From Lunularia cruciata (taxonomy: Eukaryota > Streptophyta > Marchantiopsida > Lunulariales > Lunulariaceae): a stretch of 64,000 nucleotides of DNA. The position numbers and the translations under genes were made by a program. Shown here piece after piece: positions 10,076 to 21,413 of this stretch. How positions within the stretch are numbered: the stretch's first letter is position 1; every line of letters starts with the position of its first letter. A model generated the notes under the pieces. It ran no database searches and had not been told where the DNA came from. It was given only the letters and a program-made list of their open reading frames with translations. The stretch lies in contig OX419756.1 in NCBI GenBank assembly GCA_948567375.1, positions 21,519,001 through 21,583,000 on the forward strand, given 5' to 3'.

Positions 10076-10843
10076 TATAATACCCGTAGCTTGTAATATC
10101 AATAGCTAGATAGATGATCTAGAGATGAAATTTGGTTTGGTAACATCTGGAAGGATGTTATACATGATGGACTAAGTAGATAAGCTAGAGGTATTACCAA
10201 AAGAGTACTTTTACTAATAGTCAAAAAACAAAAACATGCTTGGAAACTTTAGAATCAATAGCTAGGCATATGATCTAGAGGTGAAACTTGGGGTGGTGAC
10301 ATTTGGAAGGATGTTACATATGATAGAGAATGTAGATCAGATAGAGGTATCACCAAAAGAGCACTTTTACTAATAGCAAAAAAGCTAAAATAGGCTTGAA
10401 AACTTTAGAGGTAATTTCAAAGGCCTAAACAAATGAATTAGGCCTTGAAAATGTGTAAATTCCACCCCCCTCTCCCCTAAATGGAGAAAATGTTGGCCTT
10501 CCCTCCTCCTTGGTTTGTCTCATTGAGAGCTTTCCAATTGTACCTCACCACGTGATTCTGAGATTCTTACAAGAATATTCTCCAAAAGATTCCCTCCAGT
10601 CAAAACCTATTTGACTAACTAGATGGAACAACGACCAACATGTTACCCATCCAAACAAATAATCTAAGGGTGGAGCTTGCTGATAGGTCACCTATCCATG
10701 TACCTAATCCTAGAGCTTCATTGGAGTAGATCCTAAATAAAAAAGAGAAGGTGCTCTTTTGGGGCATTGGAGGATTGAGTGTGAAATTTGTGTTTTCTCT
10801 CTTGTATCTCTCTTGAAAAGTTCTCTTGTCTTGGAGTATTACA
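10076..10843 (+). repeat. Outer 5' LTR of chromovirus copy 2
   Basis: Starts TATAATACCCGTAGC after the CAACC duplication and ends GGAGTATTACA. Like 4002-4743 it has two internal units of about 150 bp (from about 10096 and 10250), unlike the 3' LTR of the same element, which has one. Confidence 0.82.
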
Positions 10844-11475
10844 TAGCTAGACATATTATCTAGCTTGGTATCATCTAGAAAGATATTATATATGATGGAC
10901 TAAGTAGATCATATAGAAGTATCACCAAAAGAGTACTTCTATTAATAAAGAAAAAGCCAAAAATAGCTTGAACACTTTAGTCAATTTTGGAGGCCTAAAC
11001 AGATGAACTAGGCCTAAAAAATGTGTGGATTTCTCCTTGGAGAAACATAAGGCTAGCCTTCACTCTCATTCTCACTCTCACTCTCTCTCTCTCTCCTCTC
11101 CCTCCCCCCCCCCTTTTCCTCCTCCCCCTTGTTTGTCTCATCAAGAATTTTCCAACAATACCTCACCCATGGAATTCTAAGATTCTTACAACAAGATTCT
11201 CTAAAGATTCCCTCTAGTCAAAGCTTTTTTGACTAACCAGATAGGACCAGAACTGACATGTCACCCATGCATACAACTAATCTAAGGGTAGAGCTTGCTG
11301 ACATATCACCAATCCATGTATATGATCTAAGGGTGGAGTTTCCTTTGAGTGAATCCTAGTTGCTATATAATAAAGACAAGGTGCTCCTTTGGGGTATCAT
11401 AGTTGCAAGAGTGAAGCTTTGTGGTTCTTCTTTTGAGATTTCTTTTGAGTGTTCTCCTATCCTTGGAATTTTACA
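10844..11475 (+). repeat. Inner 5' LTR of chromovirus copy 2
   Basis: This LTR abuts the outer one with no gap. It lacks the first 11 bases of the consensus, starting TAGCTAGACATATTATC, and has one 150-bp unit, like the 3' LTR. It ends GGAATTTTACA immediately before the primer site, so it is in the functional 5' position. A CT-rich simple tract lies at 11057-11135. Confidence 0.82.
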
Positions 11476-11490
11476 ATGGTATCAAAGTAG
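11476..11490 (+). promoter_or_regulatory. Primer-binding site of chromovirus copy 2
   Basis: ATGGTATCAAAGTAG follows the LTR end directly. TGGTATCA matches the plant initiator tRNA-Met complement (TGGTATCAGAGC) with later mismatches. Confidence 0.7.
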
Positions 11491-12240
11491 GTGTTTTGAT
11501 CCAAGAGAGTAGATCACCCCTCTTGGAGGAACATGGGATATTGAGATTGAGTAATTTTGAGGAGAGAAACCATAGTGAAATCAATAGATTAGGAGTGTTT
11601 TGGAGAGAGGATGGGATGGAGGTTCTTGGAGGACAATTTTTTATATATTTTTTCAAAATTATATATATCTAGCGACAATGAGAGTATATATTGTTTTTGG
11701 GGCGGAGTTCATGGATACAATGATGAATTCACCAAACCTGGCAATTCTATATATAGTGATCTACATAAAGGGTGGGATTTGACAATCTACATTCTATTGT
11801 GAGGGATTTGAATGTACCAAATCTTTTCTTTTTTAATACTCAAGTAGAAATTTATTATGTGGTTAGACCAAAAGTGATGTTTAGGGATTTTATAGTCCAT
11901 AATCTTGGTGAGGAATATTATCAATGAATGATAGCCTCTAAAGTCCCAATAGTAATCCCAATAGTTTGTGCTCCTTCACAAATGATCATATTTACTCTTT
12001 GTTGAAGTAGGAAGTAGTGTTTGAGTGTTGTAGTTTATAGGAATCATGGAATTGCAATTATAGGATTTGATGCAAGGAATGCAAGGGATATTGAACTAAT
12101 TTTGGGAGATCAAGATGACCATGGAGGTATTGCAAAGTCAAGTATATACCTTCAAGAATGATCAGGCAATGTAAGAAGGTGAATTCTCTCAAAACCCAAT
12201 ATCAGCTACCAAAGTACTCGGAAAATCACTCATGCTAATG
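11491..12240 (+). other. Leader of chromovirus copy 2
   Basis: The 750 bases between primer site and gag hold no frame that I can relate to a known domain. Short open stretches are present. It may include a decayed gag N terminus. Confidence 0.4.
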
Positions 12241-13190
12241 ACACCAACCACAATGAAACCGCATTGTTTCTACAAATGAAGAAGACTTGCAACATTGAGC
12301 TTTACAAGGGGCAATGTCCCAAAGAGTAATGGAGAACTAGATTTCAAGAATGAATTGATACTTTTGATTAATCAAACTGAGATTACCAATCATTTTGCAA
12401 ACATGTTTGCATGTGGGTACTTGATTTTTAAAGCACTCACATGGTATGATGCTTGGGACAAGCAATGTTGGAAAAAGGAAGAGAGGTCACTTGGATGGTA
12501 ATGCAAGAAGGGCTCCTAAAGAACTTCCAATCCATGGATTCCATGCAGATGGACCAAACTTGACTATGGAGGTTGATGTAGAAGAACAACATACAAGAGT
12601 ACATGGACGTTTTTCTTGATCTACAAGTTACAATAACTAACATGAGTCTAGTAGAAGCTATGGAAAATTTCAAACAAGGGTTAAAAGAGCAAATTTGCCA
12701 AAAAGTAATGGTTAAAAATCCTTGCACTATTTTTGAAGCCATTGCTTGTGCTTAGAGAATAGTAGGGGCACTTGGAGGAGGTGAAGAGGTAGTTCTGACT
12801 TAACCTTATCAGGCTAAAACACATCACTTTGGTGGACCAATTCCTATGGAATTGGACAACATCTGATTTCAAGATCAAGGAGCATGACCACTCCAAGGAG
12901 AACAAGGACACGAGGGAGAAAGGAGAGATGGCTTCCATGAGGAGAAGCAACTCAAGCAAAAAAATGTTGTTGTTACAATTATGACCAAGTTAGGCTCATT
13001 GCCATCAATTGTCATGGTCATCTCTCTAGGTGCCCTTGGCCTCTATATAAGCAATCTTTGAACAACATGGAGAGACAAATTGAAGAGGAGATGTAGAAAT
13101 CACATTGGGAAACAAAGATTACCTTTAAATGTTCCTTATGGCCTTATTAGCTCAATAGAGAAGCAAAAAAGCTAAGTAAGGAAGAGGATG
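12241..13190 (+). pseudogene. Gag of chromovirus copy 2
   Basis: Pieces at 12295-12501 contain FKALTWYDAW, resembling the capsid segment with a conserved W (ALxWW-type). The helical part near 12600-12780 follows with shifts. Near 12975-13040 a zinc-knuckle remnant reads INCHGHLSRCPWP, with the first cysteines displaced by a shift. Gag proteins package the RNA; this one is non-functional. Confidence 0.6.
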
Positions 13191-13700
13191 AGTGCACAAA
13201 GATCAAGGATGACTAAACTTACAACTTATTGTTGTGAATGGAGTCCTAGAAGACAATCAAGTGAGAGTATTAATAGATCTCGTAGCAACAAAGAATTTTT
13301 TGTCTTGCTCTATTGCAATAAGATTGGAGATGGATCTAAAGAAGGATGAAATACAAAAGTAGAGTTATCTAATTGGGAGACAAAGAGGATTGAGTTGTTA
13401 CCTAGAAAAGTAACACTCTCTATAGGAGAGTACCAAGAAGCAATTAAGTAGCTAGTGATATGGTTATGATGATTGATGCATGATGCAATCTCATTATGAT
13501 GCAATCTTAGGCATGCCATGGATGGAGTATTACAACCCTATGGTTGATTGGAGGAAGAAAGTAGTGAGAAATTGCCAATGGAAGATCATTGGGGTTAAAG
13601 AAAGATTACACATGCAAGAATTAACTCTCTATGTCAAAAGGACAACAATTATCTATAAGACAGATAGATGTTTCATAGGTCTAATAAGAGAAGTCTAGAG
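13191..13700 (+). pseudogene. Aspartic protease of chromovirus copy 2
   Basis: One frame at 13255-13320 reads VRVLIDLVATKNFLS. The canonical D-S-G-A active site has become D-L-V-A. The C-terminal half is at 13480-13560: YDAILGMPWMEYYNPMVDW, a typical end of the Ty3/gypsy protease. The two halves are in different frames. In an intact element it would process the polyprotein. Confidence 0.7.
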
Positions 13701-13743
13701 TGAACAACTTGATGAAAAATTATTTAGAAATTGAAAGATGTGG

Positions 13744-14388
13744 TCAATGAGTTTCAAGATGTCTTCCTAGATGATCTACCCTTAGGATTGCCACCAAAAA
13801 AGAGAGTAGACTCTCTCTTTTAGTGATATATCATTGAGATATTTTGAGGAAGACACCTCCTTGTAAAGCCCTATATTGTTTATCAACTTATGAATTGGAG
13901 AAGTTTAAGGCTCAAATCAAGAAGATGCTGATGATGTTTATCCTATCCAATGTATCACCATATGGGGCTCTTTTTTGGTTTGTGAAGAAGGAGAATGGCA
14001 CAATGCACATGTGCATTGACTATTGAGGCCTAAATCAACAAACGGTGAAGAAAAAATACCCCTTTCCCACATAGATGACCTATTTGATCAACTCAATAGG
14101 GCAAAAAATTCCATCAAACTTGATCTATGGAGTAGTTACAACCAAATCCTGATTGTAGAGGAAGATGTACATAAAATTGCTTTTCAAACAAGTTATGGTC
14201 GCTTTGAGTACCTGGTGATGTTGTTTGGCCTCACCAATGCACTAGCCATTTTCATGCATTTAATGAATGATGCATTTTGTGCATACTTGGATAAATTTTG
14301 TATCATCTTACTAGATGACATCTTAGTCTATAATAGGACAATGATGGAACATAAGCAACATTTGCAAGAAGTTCTCCAAATTCTATGA
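13744..14388 (+). pseudogene. Reverse transcriptase of chromovirus copy 2
   Basis: Frames 13844-14026 and 14023-14388 together cover fingers and palm: SNVSPYGALFWFVKKENG, MHMCIDY, then SIKLDLWSSYNQILIVEEDV, FGLTNALAIFMHLMNDAF and IILLDDILVYNRT. The LLDD box keeps both aspartates. A stop follows MHMCIDY and a frame change separates the pieces. It is clearly diverged from the family 1 RT, so the two chromoviruses are different lineages. Confidence 0.85.
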
Positions 14389-15115
14389 TAGAATCAATTG
14401 TATACCAAAATCTCAAAGTGCGAGTTTGACAAGTCAAAAGTAGACTATTTGGGGCATAGAGTAACTGTAAAAAGTATCCAAATTTTAACACATAAAATAG
14501 AGGTCATTTAAAAATGGAGTGCTCAAGAAGATCAAACTAAACTCAAGAGCTTCTTGGGATTGATGGAATTCTATCATCAATTTTTTAAGGACTTCTCCAA
14601 GGTTAGATATCTTCTAATAGCACTACTAGGCAAGGGGAAGAAGTAGATGTGAAGAACCGCACAAGAGTGGCCTTTCAAGAATTGAAAGATGCATTATTAT
14701 ATGCACCAATCTTGAAATAATATGATCCAAAATGTACAATCAAGTTGGCTATAGATGCATCAAGCATAACAATAAGAACAATCCCACAACAAGAGTGGCA
14801 TGACGGATGGCATCTAGTTGCATATTTCTCTTGAAAGTTGTTATCGGTAGAACATAATTATCACACTACCAAATGAGAAGAGTTGGCCATTGTCTTTGCA
14901 ACCAAGCACTTGAAGCGCTATCTTGGTGAGAAGGTATTTGTAGTGGAGACAATAACAAACCTCTAGTCTACCTCAAGATACAAAAAGATCTATCTCATTG
15001 ATAGATTCGATGGGTAGAGTAGAGATAACAGTTCAACATGATAATCACATATGTGGAAGGCAAGAAGCAACTTGTAGATGCATCCCAAATACCAATGTTA
15101 AATAGTCTAGTGGTA
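14389..15115 (+). pseudogene. RNase H region of chromovirus copy 2
   Basis: The tether (CEFDKSKVDYLGH at about 14420, then SFLGLMEFYHQFF at about 14550) is followed by KLAIDASSITI (14740-14775), with the first catalytic Asp, and by an EELAIVFATKHLKRY block (14875-14920). Many in-frame stops. It corresponds to the end of the RT-RNase H unit. Confidence 0.7.
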
Positions 15116-16720
15116 GAGATCAAGATGAATCCTAAATTTTAGCCAAGGATGCTTGCTGCTACAAAAATTGATCCACAAATTGCAAGAGCTCAATCATCTA
15201 AAGGTATCACCATCACCCAAGGACTCGCCTTTTGTGATGGCAGGTTATGAATCCCATATGACATTGACATAAAAACCACCATCCTAGTAGAATATCATAA
15301 TTCTAATATTGCAAGTCACATTGGAATGGAAAAGACCTTGGATACAATCAAACACTATTATTATTGGCCCAAGATGAGCAACAATGTGATGGAATAAATT
15401 TAGAGCTACCTACTTTATCAACAAAATAAAGCTTTTAATCAAGCTCTCATAGGACTCCTTCAACCCCTCCCCATAATATTGGGAACAATTAAGCAGGATT
15501 TGGTCTATGAATTACCCAAGACCACCTCAAGGTTTGACTCCATAGTAATCTTTGTTAACCAATTAGCAAGATTATTCATATACATCCTACCACCAAGGAC
15601 GTGATTGCTCCACAATTCACTCAATTGTACTTAAATGAAGTCTTTTCTCACCACGGTTTATCTCAAGTGCTCATCACTAATAAAGTGCAAAGTCCAAGAC
15701 CGATGAGAGAAATAGGAGAATGAAAGCTCACATTGGGACACTTGAATGAGGGAAAAATCCAAATGCCTAGAATGAGCTTTGGCTCTTGTATTTATAGGGA
15801 GCATACAAGGCCCTTGAGAAGCTTCTCAAGAAGCTTCCTTCTAGAAGTTGCTTACTTGGCGTACAAGCTAAGCTAGTTGGAAGCTTCTAAAAGCTACCTA
15901 CTTGGAGTGCAAGCTAAGCTAGCCGGTAAGCTTCCCAAGAAGCTTCCTAGATACTTTTGGAATATTATAGGCTAATTTGTCTTATTTGCTACTTTGTTAG
16001 CCCTACTAACTTTGTTGCTAAACTCTATATTGTTACATAAAGGCACTCAATTCACTAGTTTTTTTTGGAGAACACTCCTTGGTTTCTTCAAAACCAAATT
16101 GGCCATGTCCATAACTTACCATCCACATATAGATGCACAAATAGAATGGGCTAATTGCACTATTGAAGACATGCTCCAAAGCTTCATCTTAGATGACTCC
16201 AAAGCTTCATCTTAGATGAGCAAGAGAGGTGGGACACCTTACTTCCACTAATGGAATCTTCTTACAATAATTTAGTGCATGCATCTACATAAGTCACACC
16301 ATTCTTCCTCATGTATGGAGAGAATCCTTTCACACCTTTGAGCTTGATAAAGATCTATCCATTGGCTACCAAGGTTGATATATTATCAACACTTTTGTTT
16401 CTAGAATCCAACATGGTGTGGAGAATGCCAAGCATAGGTTGCAAATTGTCAAAATTGATAAAACTAGTATGCACAGTCAGCACATGGAGTTCAATATTGG
16501 GGATCAAGTCTGGTTATCAACAACCAACCTGAAATTAGTTGGCCCTTGTAAGCTCAAACCTTATTTTATTGGGCATTTTCCCATTCTTCATCAAATTGAT
16601 GTAGTGGCCTACCACCTCAAGCTACAGCCACACATGAAGATCCGTCCAATATTCTATGTTTCCTTACTATGTAGATATGCCTACCGACTGCCTTATTTTC
16701 CTTCCATACAAGACATTTGA
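15116..16720 (+). pseudogene. Integrase of chromovirus copy 2, split by a solo LTR
   Basis: The zinc-binding part lies at about 15285-15430, with SHIGMEKTLDTI, YYYWPKM and later QQNKA where Cys residues are lost. The core begins near 15500 and reaches SQVLITNK at 15685. A 352-bp solo LTR then interrupts it, and it resumes at 16043 with GTQFTSFFWRTLLGFFKTKL, then ITYHPHIDAQIEWANCTIED with the catalytic Glu. The C-terminal region at 16418-16720 has FNIGDQVWLSTTNLKL and HMKIRPIFYVSLL, a GPY/F-type end. Stops and shifts elsewhere. Confidence 0.8.
15686..16037 (-). repeat. Solo LTR, family 1, inside integrase of copy 2
   Basis: Flanked by TAAAG at 15681-15685 and 16038-16042. Read on the minus strand it starts TGTAACAATATAGAG and ends near GGTCTTGGACTTTGCA, matching LTRs 3324-3748, 9193-9694 and 59248-59667. 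It is shorter, with fewer AAGCTT palindromes. This shows that family 1 was still moving after copy 2 had inserted. Confidence 0.9.
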
Positions 16721-16734
16721 CCTTGTCCAACACT

Positions 16735-16932
16735 CATTGATAGCATAGAGGAATATGAAGTTAAACACATTCTCTAGAAACACATCTGTGGTACTTGTCA
16801 TCCATGGAACTCATCATTCAAGTGTGAAATATCTTATAGTGGAAAGTGTACCCACTACATGAGGCAACATGGGAACCAACAACCAACTTGACTTATGCAC
16901 CGGTGATAGTGAAATCTTTTGAGCAATAACTT
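16735..16932 (+). pseudogene. Chromodomain of chromovirus copy 2
   Basis: The reading starts IEEYEVKHIL at 16744, then a stop. After a frame change near 16850 it continues YPLHEATWEPTTNLTYAPV. E-Y-E-V-x-x-I-L and the Y-P-x-x-E-A-T-W-E-P core are diagnostic of chromovirus chromodomains, located after the integrase. It would have read a histone mark to guide integration. Confidence 0.78.
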
Positions 16933-16953
16933 CACATCAAGGATGTTGCATCT

Positions 16954-16969
16954 TAAAAGGGGGGAGGTT
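16954..16969 (+). promoter_or_regulatory. Polypurine tract of chromovirus copy 2
   Basis: AAAAGGGGGGAGG followed by TTT lies directly before the TG of the 3' LTR. This is the expected primer for plus-strand synthesis. Confidence 0.85.
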
Positions 16970-17562
16970 TGTAAGACCAATAGCTAGACATATTATCTAG
17001 AGGTGAAAATTGGCTTTGTAACATCTGGAAGGATGTTATATGATGGACTAAGTAGACCAGATAGAGGTATCACTAATAGAGTACTTTTATTAATAGGGCA
17101 AGAGCCAAAAATAGCTTGAAAACTTTAGAGCCAATTTTGGACCTAAGCAAATGAATTAGACTTCAAAAATGTGTAGATTTTTCCAATGGAAGAGAAAAAG
17201 GCTGGCCTTTTCTCCCCCTATTTATCTTGTTGAGAGCTTTCCAATGGTACCTCACTCATAGAATTTTGAGATTCCTATAAGAAGATTCCCTAAAGATTCC
17301 CTTTGGTCAAAGTTTGTTTGACCAACCAAATAGGACCAGAACCGACATGTCACCCATGCATGCAACTAATATAAAGGTAGAGCTTGATAACATGTCACCA
17401 ATCCATGTACCTGATCCATTGGTGGAGCTTCCTTTGAGTGAATTCTCTTTGTTATATAATAAAGACAAGGTGCTCCTTTGGAGCATTGTAGTTTTGAGAG
17501 TGAAGCTTTGTGTTTCTTCTTCTGGGAATTCTCCTGGAGGTTCATGTCCTCAAAATTTTACA
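16970..17562 (+). repeat. 3' LTR of chromovirus copy 2
   Basis: TGTAAGACCAATAGC to AAAATTTTACA, followed by the CAACC duplication. It contains one 150-bp unit and a TATA-like GTTATATAATAAAG at 17450-17464. Confidence 0.9.
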
Positions 17563-17567
17563 CAACC

Positions 17568-20064
17568 CCTCTACAAAAGGTAGGTAGAGATGTCTATCTA
17601 CATGCCAAATCTCCTATCACACACTTAAATCTCCCAGGTCCAATAATATAACCAAAGACTCCCATAATCCTCCTATCAAAAGCTCTCAGATGTGATAGGA
17701 AGGTCAAGGAGGGGAGAACTATGTGGAGGAGGTAAGCCGGTTAACAAGGAATACTAGAGGAAAGCATACCAAATGCCACCTATGGATCTCCTAGTAAAAG
17801 AAGTTGATCCACATGGAGAATATCCTCTAAAAGTACAATGTCCAAGAAGTGTATGACAAAATCCTCGGATCCTGCTGGCACTCCAAGAACACATAGTTCA
17901 TCTGTAGATATGATACACCCCTCTAGAAGCTCAAGGTGGGGAGGAATACCTAAAGGGGACCATGCCCTACACTTTGATACCTTGACTCTCAAGCCTACAG
18001 GATGTAGCTCGGTAGTCAAGTGGTCAAAGGCCTACCTAATCTGATCCACAAGGCCCATGATATGTGTATCATCTACCAAGGAGGAATATACAACTTGATA
18101 TGGCCAAAGTAGTAGATAAGATAGCTCTAAAGTGAGCCATGGTCAATAAGAGTCCCCCTAAAGGATCTCCTTAACGGGTACCAATAGTTGACTCCAAGAT
18201 GGTGACTCCCTCTTGTGAACAACCGTGTTGGTAGTAAAGGAAAGTAGGCACACCATGAAAAGACCGCACAAAAGGAATAAGACTCACCAAGGAACCACCA
18301 ACCTCCCTAAGCTCTCTAAAGATAGATGCTTGTGAAACTAATTCTTAACATTGCAATTAAAAGAATTCTTAACATCACTTGTAGCATGATCCACTCTGGA
18401 TGGATATCTAGGAGTGCCCTAATCCCTAAAGATATAGCCTCACATTCTCAAAGTGTGGCTATTCCAAACTAATGTGGACTGAAGTGATAGCGGAAGTGAG
18501 AATGACGTTGTTGGACAATGATGCAGTTGACCAAATGCAAAATGATCTCTCCAATAGCAATCAGTCTAATGCCCGGCTTATCCTTCTCCATTGCAAGAAG
18601 TCTACTAGCACCTAATACTTGACTAATAGACATATAAATGTCTCCTCTCACTACTACTGCAACCGCTTGAAACAACTTGGTAAAACCACTAAAAGTATCA
18701 TCTACCTAAAAGTAATCTCTAAGATGCTCATATACCATCCCTGACAAGCCTCTTGAGGAAAGGCAAGGAGTAGTGCACAATGCTTGTGCAAAAAGTGACC
18801 TATCAAGACATAAAGGCTCCTTAGGCTAATAATCTAAGACCTCTAGTGGTAATCTCTCTCATGCCATAGGATGTAGTGAGCATAGGGAAAAGATAGTCCC
18901 ATCAATAAGACTAGCCATATGCAAAGAGTGTAGCGTTCATGTTGCTCTACTAAACTCTCCTTCTTGACCCAATGTCCTACACCGTTGTAATTGAGTGGAC
19001 TCTATGATATCCAATAGCAAAACCTATCTCCTAAAACATGTAGCCCTAACAGACTCCTCTTATAGGGCTGCCCAATCCCTACTCTTACTTCTACAAAATC
19101 TAGCAGTCACCTCTCTATATCCCGCATGTCTCCTTCTAGGATATCGAAGACACCAATGAGGGAGTAAGAGGAATAGGAACCATGCTAACTCATCCGAGGG
19201 ATCATGTGCCAAAGGATCAAGTGGTAGGCAAAAGCTTGTCTAACCTCATCATGGAGTATACGGGTTAGGATGTGGAATAGATGTGGACAGGAAACTAGTC
19301 TCAAATAGCCCCAAAATGAAACCCGCCTGAGAACCACTCCCACAACTCGATCAGAATCCCAAGAATTGTCAACAAAGGGATAGAAGAAGCGTGCATAATC
19401 CCGAGTATTACCGTTAGCAATATGGTCGTCCGTCTCACATGAACATCCCAAGTGGTCCAATCATAGTCTTTGTGCATCCTTCCCACATGGGTCTTTACCC
19501 CTCGCGATGTAAAGTGTAGGTGAAACGGTGTGCATGATATATCTCCAATTGCTCTAGGCGGCCTCACATGGTAAAGTGTAGCCATGGCTAGCGCAAGAAT
19601 AATGATAATAACACATGATGCTCCTCTCCATCTCTTTTCTTACATGCAAAATCACCACCTATCACATCACAATTCATATGAATAAATATTATCTCTCTAA
19701 ACCCTAAAAACTATAAATTCTTGTAATTTTCAATTGTTATCTCTAAAATTTTCAAATTAAATTTTCAGGGAATTGTATAATGAATACTAAGAGATTAAAT
19801 TGGAGAATTCCATACCCATTACTTTCAAAGTATAATAATCACTCTAAATTTCAAAAGAACTTAAAAATCATCAAATCTTTTACTCATTTCGCTATAATCT
19901 TCAATCTAGATACCAATAGAACTTCAATTAAAAATTCAACTGAATTTGCCATTCATTCAAGTGCTGTATACTAGAGCACACTCCAAAAATTTATATCTTT
20001 CCTCTCACATCTCTCCTCATCCTCGTCTCCACACTCTCCCGTACTCACCAAGGTTATCCCCATC
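17568..20064 (-). pseudogene. LINE L1 reverse transcriptase, N-terminal and catalytic part
   Basis: Minus-strand order: a frame at 19585-19301 with MHKDYDWTTWDVHVRR; a parallel frame downstream with a W-F-L-F-L-L-L-P-H-W-C-L block; fingers at 18675-18470 (YMSISQVLGASRLLAMEKDK, then GIRLIAIGEII); the catalytic box VYSSLVDDTHIMG with both aspartates at 18068-18073; and the thumb at 18019-17780 (VSKCRAWSPLGIPPHLELLE, then LCVLGVPAGSEDFV). R-P-I-A-x-G-E and L-G-x-P-x-G-S are characteristic of a group of non-LTR retrotransposons. The region 20064-19600 is a 5' untranslated part. Stops and shifts throughout. Confidence 0.8.
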
Positions 20065-20078
20065 GCTGATAGGTAGAT
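20065..20078. other. Target-site duplication of LINE L1 (right copy)
   Basis: Exact repeat of GCTGATAGGTAGAT from 2453-2466. It marks the 5' end of the LINE at 20064. Confidence 0.75.
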
Positions 20079-20215
20079 TTAGGTTCTTCCCGGAGCGAGG
20101 GAAGGAGTTTATCTCGTACGGCCAGGATTGGTGCGATGACTTAGCTGCTCTCTTAGTGGTTACACACTGACATATTGCTGATAGATATATTCAGGTTATT
20201 CTCGGATCGAGGGCA
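20079..20215. repeat. Right units of the 111-bp tandem repeat
   Basis: The unit GCTGATAG...ACACACTGACATATT runs 20065-20175. A second unit begins at 20176 with GCTGATAG, then TTCAGGTTATTCTCGGATCG, which parallels TTTAGGTTCTTCCCGGAGCG at 20079-20098. The second unit breaks off after about 40 bases. The matching left-side unit is 2353-2452. Confidence 0.7.
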
Positions 20216-21413
20216 CCTTGTGACTGAGATTCCACGCTACAATAGAGAAATCAATAGAGGATGGAACAAGTCGATTGTTCTTATAAGTGAGTGGTCCACC
20301 TCTGTCAAAGCGAAATCCTTCTCTTCAACCTTGTTCGCGTGCTCAACCGCTCAATGTTCAACCTGAGGTATCATCTGCTCCACGTCAAATATGGATGCCC
20401 TCACGATACGGGCATGCGCTCAAAGTTCATGCCAGTGATGCCCCCAATCGCTCCCAGTCATGCTGAAGGCATGTTAGACACTACATCTGCTTTTATACCA
20501 TCAGTGCTCGTCATCCTAGGATACAGCCGGTGGAGTGTAATGTTGGCTGCCTGCATACTGAATTTTGTTAAAAAGCTAGCTATGCAAGTGCACACCAGAA
20601 CCACACAACTAAAATAAGGTATAACAATGCCTGGTACATTATCGACTCTGCCAAGGATCTCACTCAACTCTTCCACTGGCGGCAATCTTTCAAATGTGAA
20701 CATAGAAAGTCTCGTAGGATAGGCCTCTGCTTACATTTGCAGCGTATGAGTTTACGTCAAACGCATAAGTAGAAACACCACAACGGTTCGCACTTTCTGA
20801 TTTGTTAAATACCTGTGAAATTCAAATACCTTCATTGAACACCTAACGTGCGTGCAAGGCAATCTCGATTCTTTCTCAGTGTTGATTTCGTCTCCAATTT
20901 CGGTTACCCCTTACTGCGAATTTGAAACACAAGTATCGACGATGGCTCAGAACAGTTGAGCAGAAGTAAGCACTATACTGTGATATGGTGTTTGGCAAAA
21001 ATCAAAATTAAGACCTGCCGCAGAACTATTTACTAAACTCTAGATGGAAACGGAAGAACTAGACCCGCTGTCAGTTTCCATGAGAGAAAACAGGTTATAA
21101 CCGTTCATAATTGCAATGCATGGCCCCTACTCACGAGTAACGACAAAGGACAATCCGTTATAACTTAGTCTCAAATGACAGGCTGAGTTCTCAAGTAGCT
21201 CCTGCAAGCTCGGACTGGCCAAAAGGCTGGGAGGAAGAGTGAATACAACCAGAAATATTGTAGATTTCCATGAGTTACGCTACTATCTCTCTTACAAATA
21301 TGAGCTTATAGTGCAAAGAGATACAAAACCGCACCCTAGGCCATGTCAGTCCAAGCCGGCTCTGAAAATAGCGGCTCCAAATTATCCCAACTCAGATCAA
21401 AAATTGCAAAATG
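20216..21413. other. Unique region with weak exon candidates
   Basis: About 1.2 kb of balanced base composition that I cannot assign to a repeat. On the minus strand, 20703-20458 is open for 81 codons and begins MFTFERLPPVEELSEILGRV, which has a protein-like composition, but I recognise no family and see no second copy. It may be a decayed or real exon of a host gene. Confidence 0.35.

Larger units (their letters stand above)
10076..17562 (+). mobile_element. Ty3/gypsy chromovirus copy 2 (family 2), inserted in LINE L1
   Basis: The element is bounded by CAACC at 10071-10075 and 17563-17567, and the flanks join into LINE sequence as in L2 at 23650. Order on the plus strand: two LTR copies in tandem (10076-10843, 10844-11475), primer site, gag, protease, RT, RNase H, integrase, chromodomain, purine tract, 3' LTR 16970-17562. 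A family 1 solo LTR interrupts the integrase. All frames carry stops or shifts. The doubled 5' LTR is unusual. Confidence 0.9.
2467..20064 (-). mobile_element. LINE copy L1, split by two LTR elements
   Basis: Three separated pieces (2467-3323, 9700-10075, 17568-20064) align in order with an uninterrupted stretch of copy L2 (22448-24285, 34170-35985). Removing the two nested elements leaves about 3.7 kb. Minus-strand order is a pyrimidine/purine-biased 5' region, a reverse transcriptase with a VDD catalytic box, a C-terminal region rich in conserved hydrophobics, and a hairpin tail. A 14-bp target duplication brackets it. It is inactive, with many stops and two insertions. The family is a non-LTR retrotransposon by its RT; the clade is not resolved. 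Confidence 0.82.
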
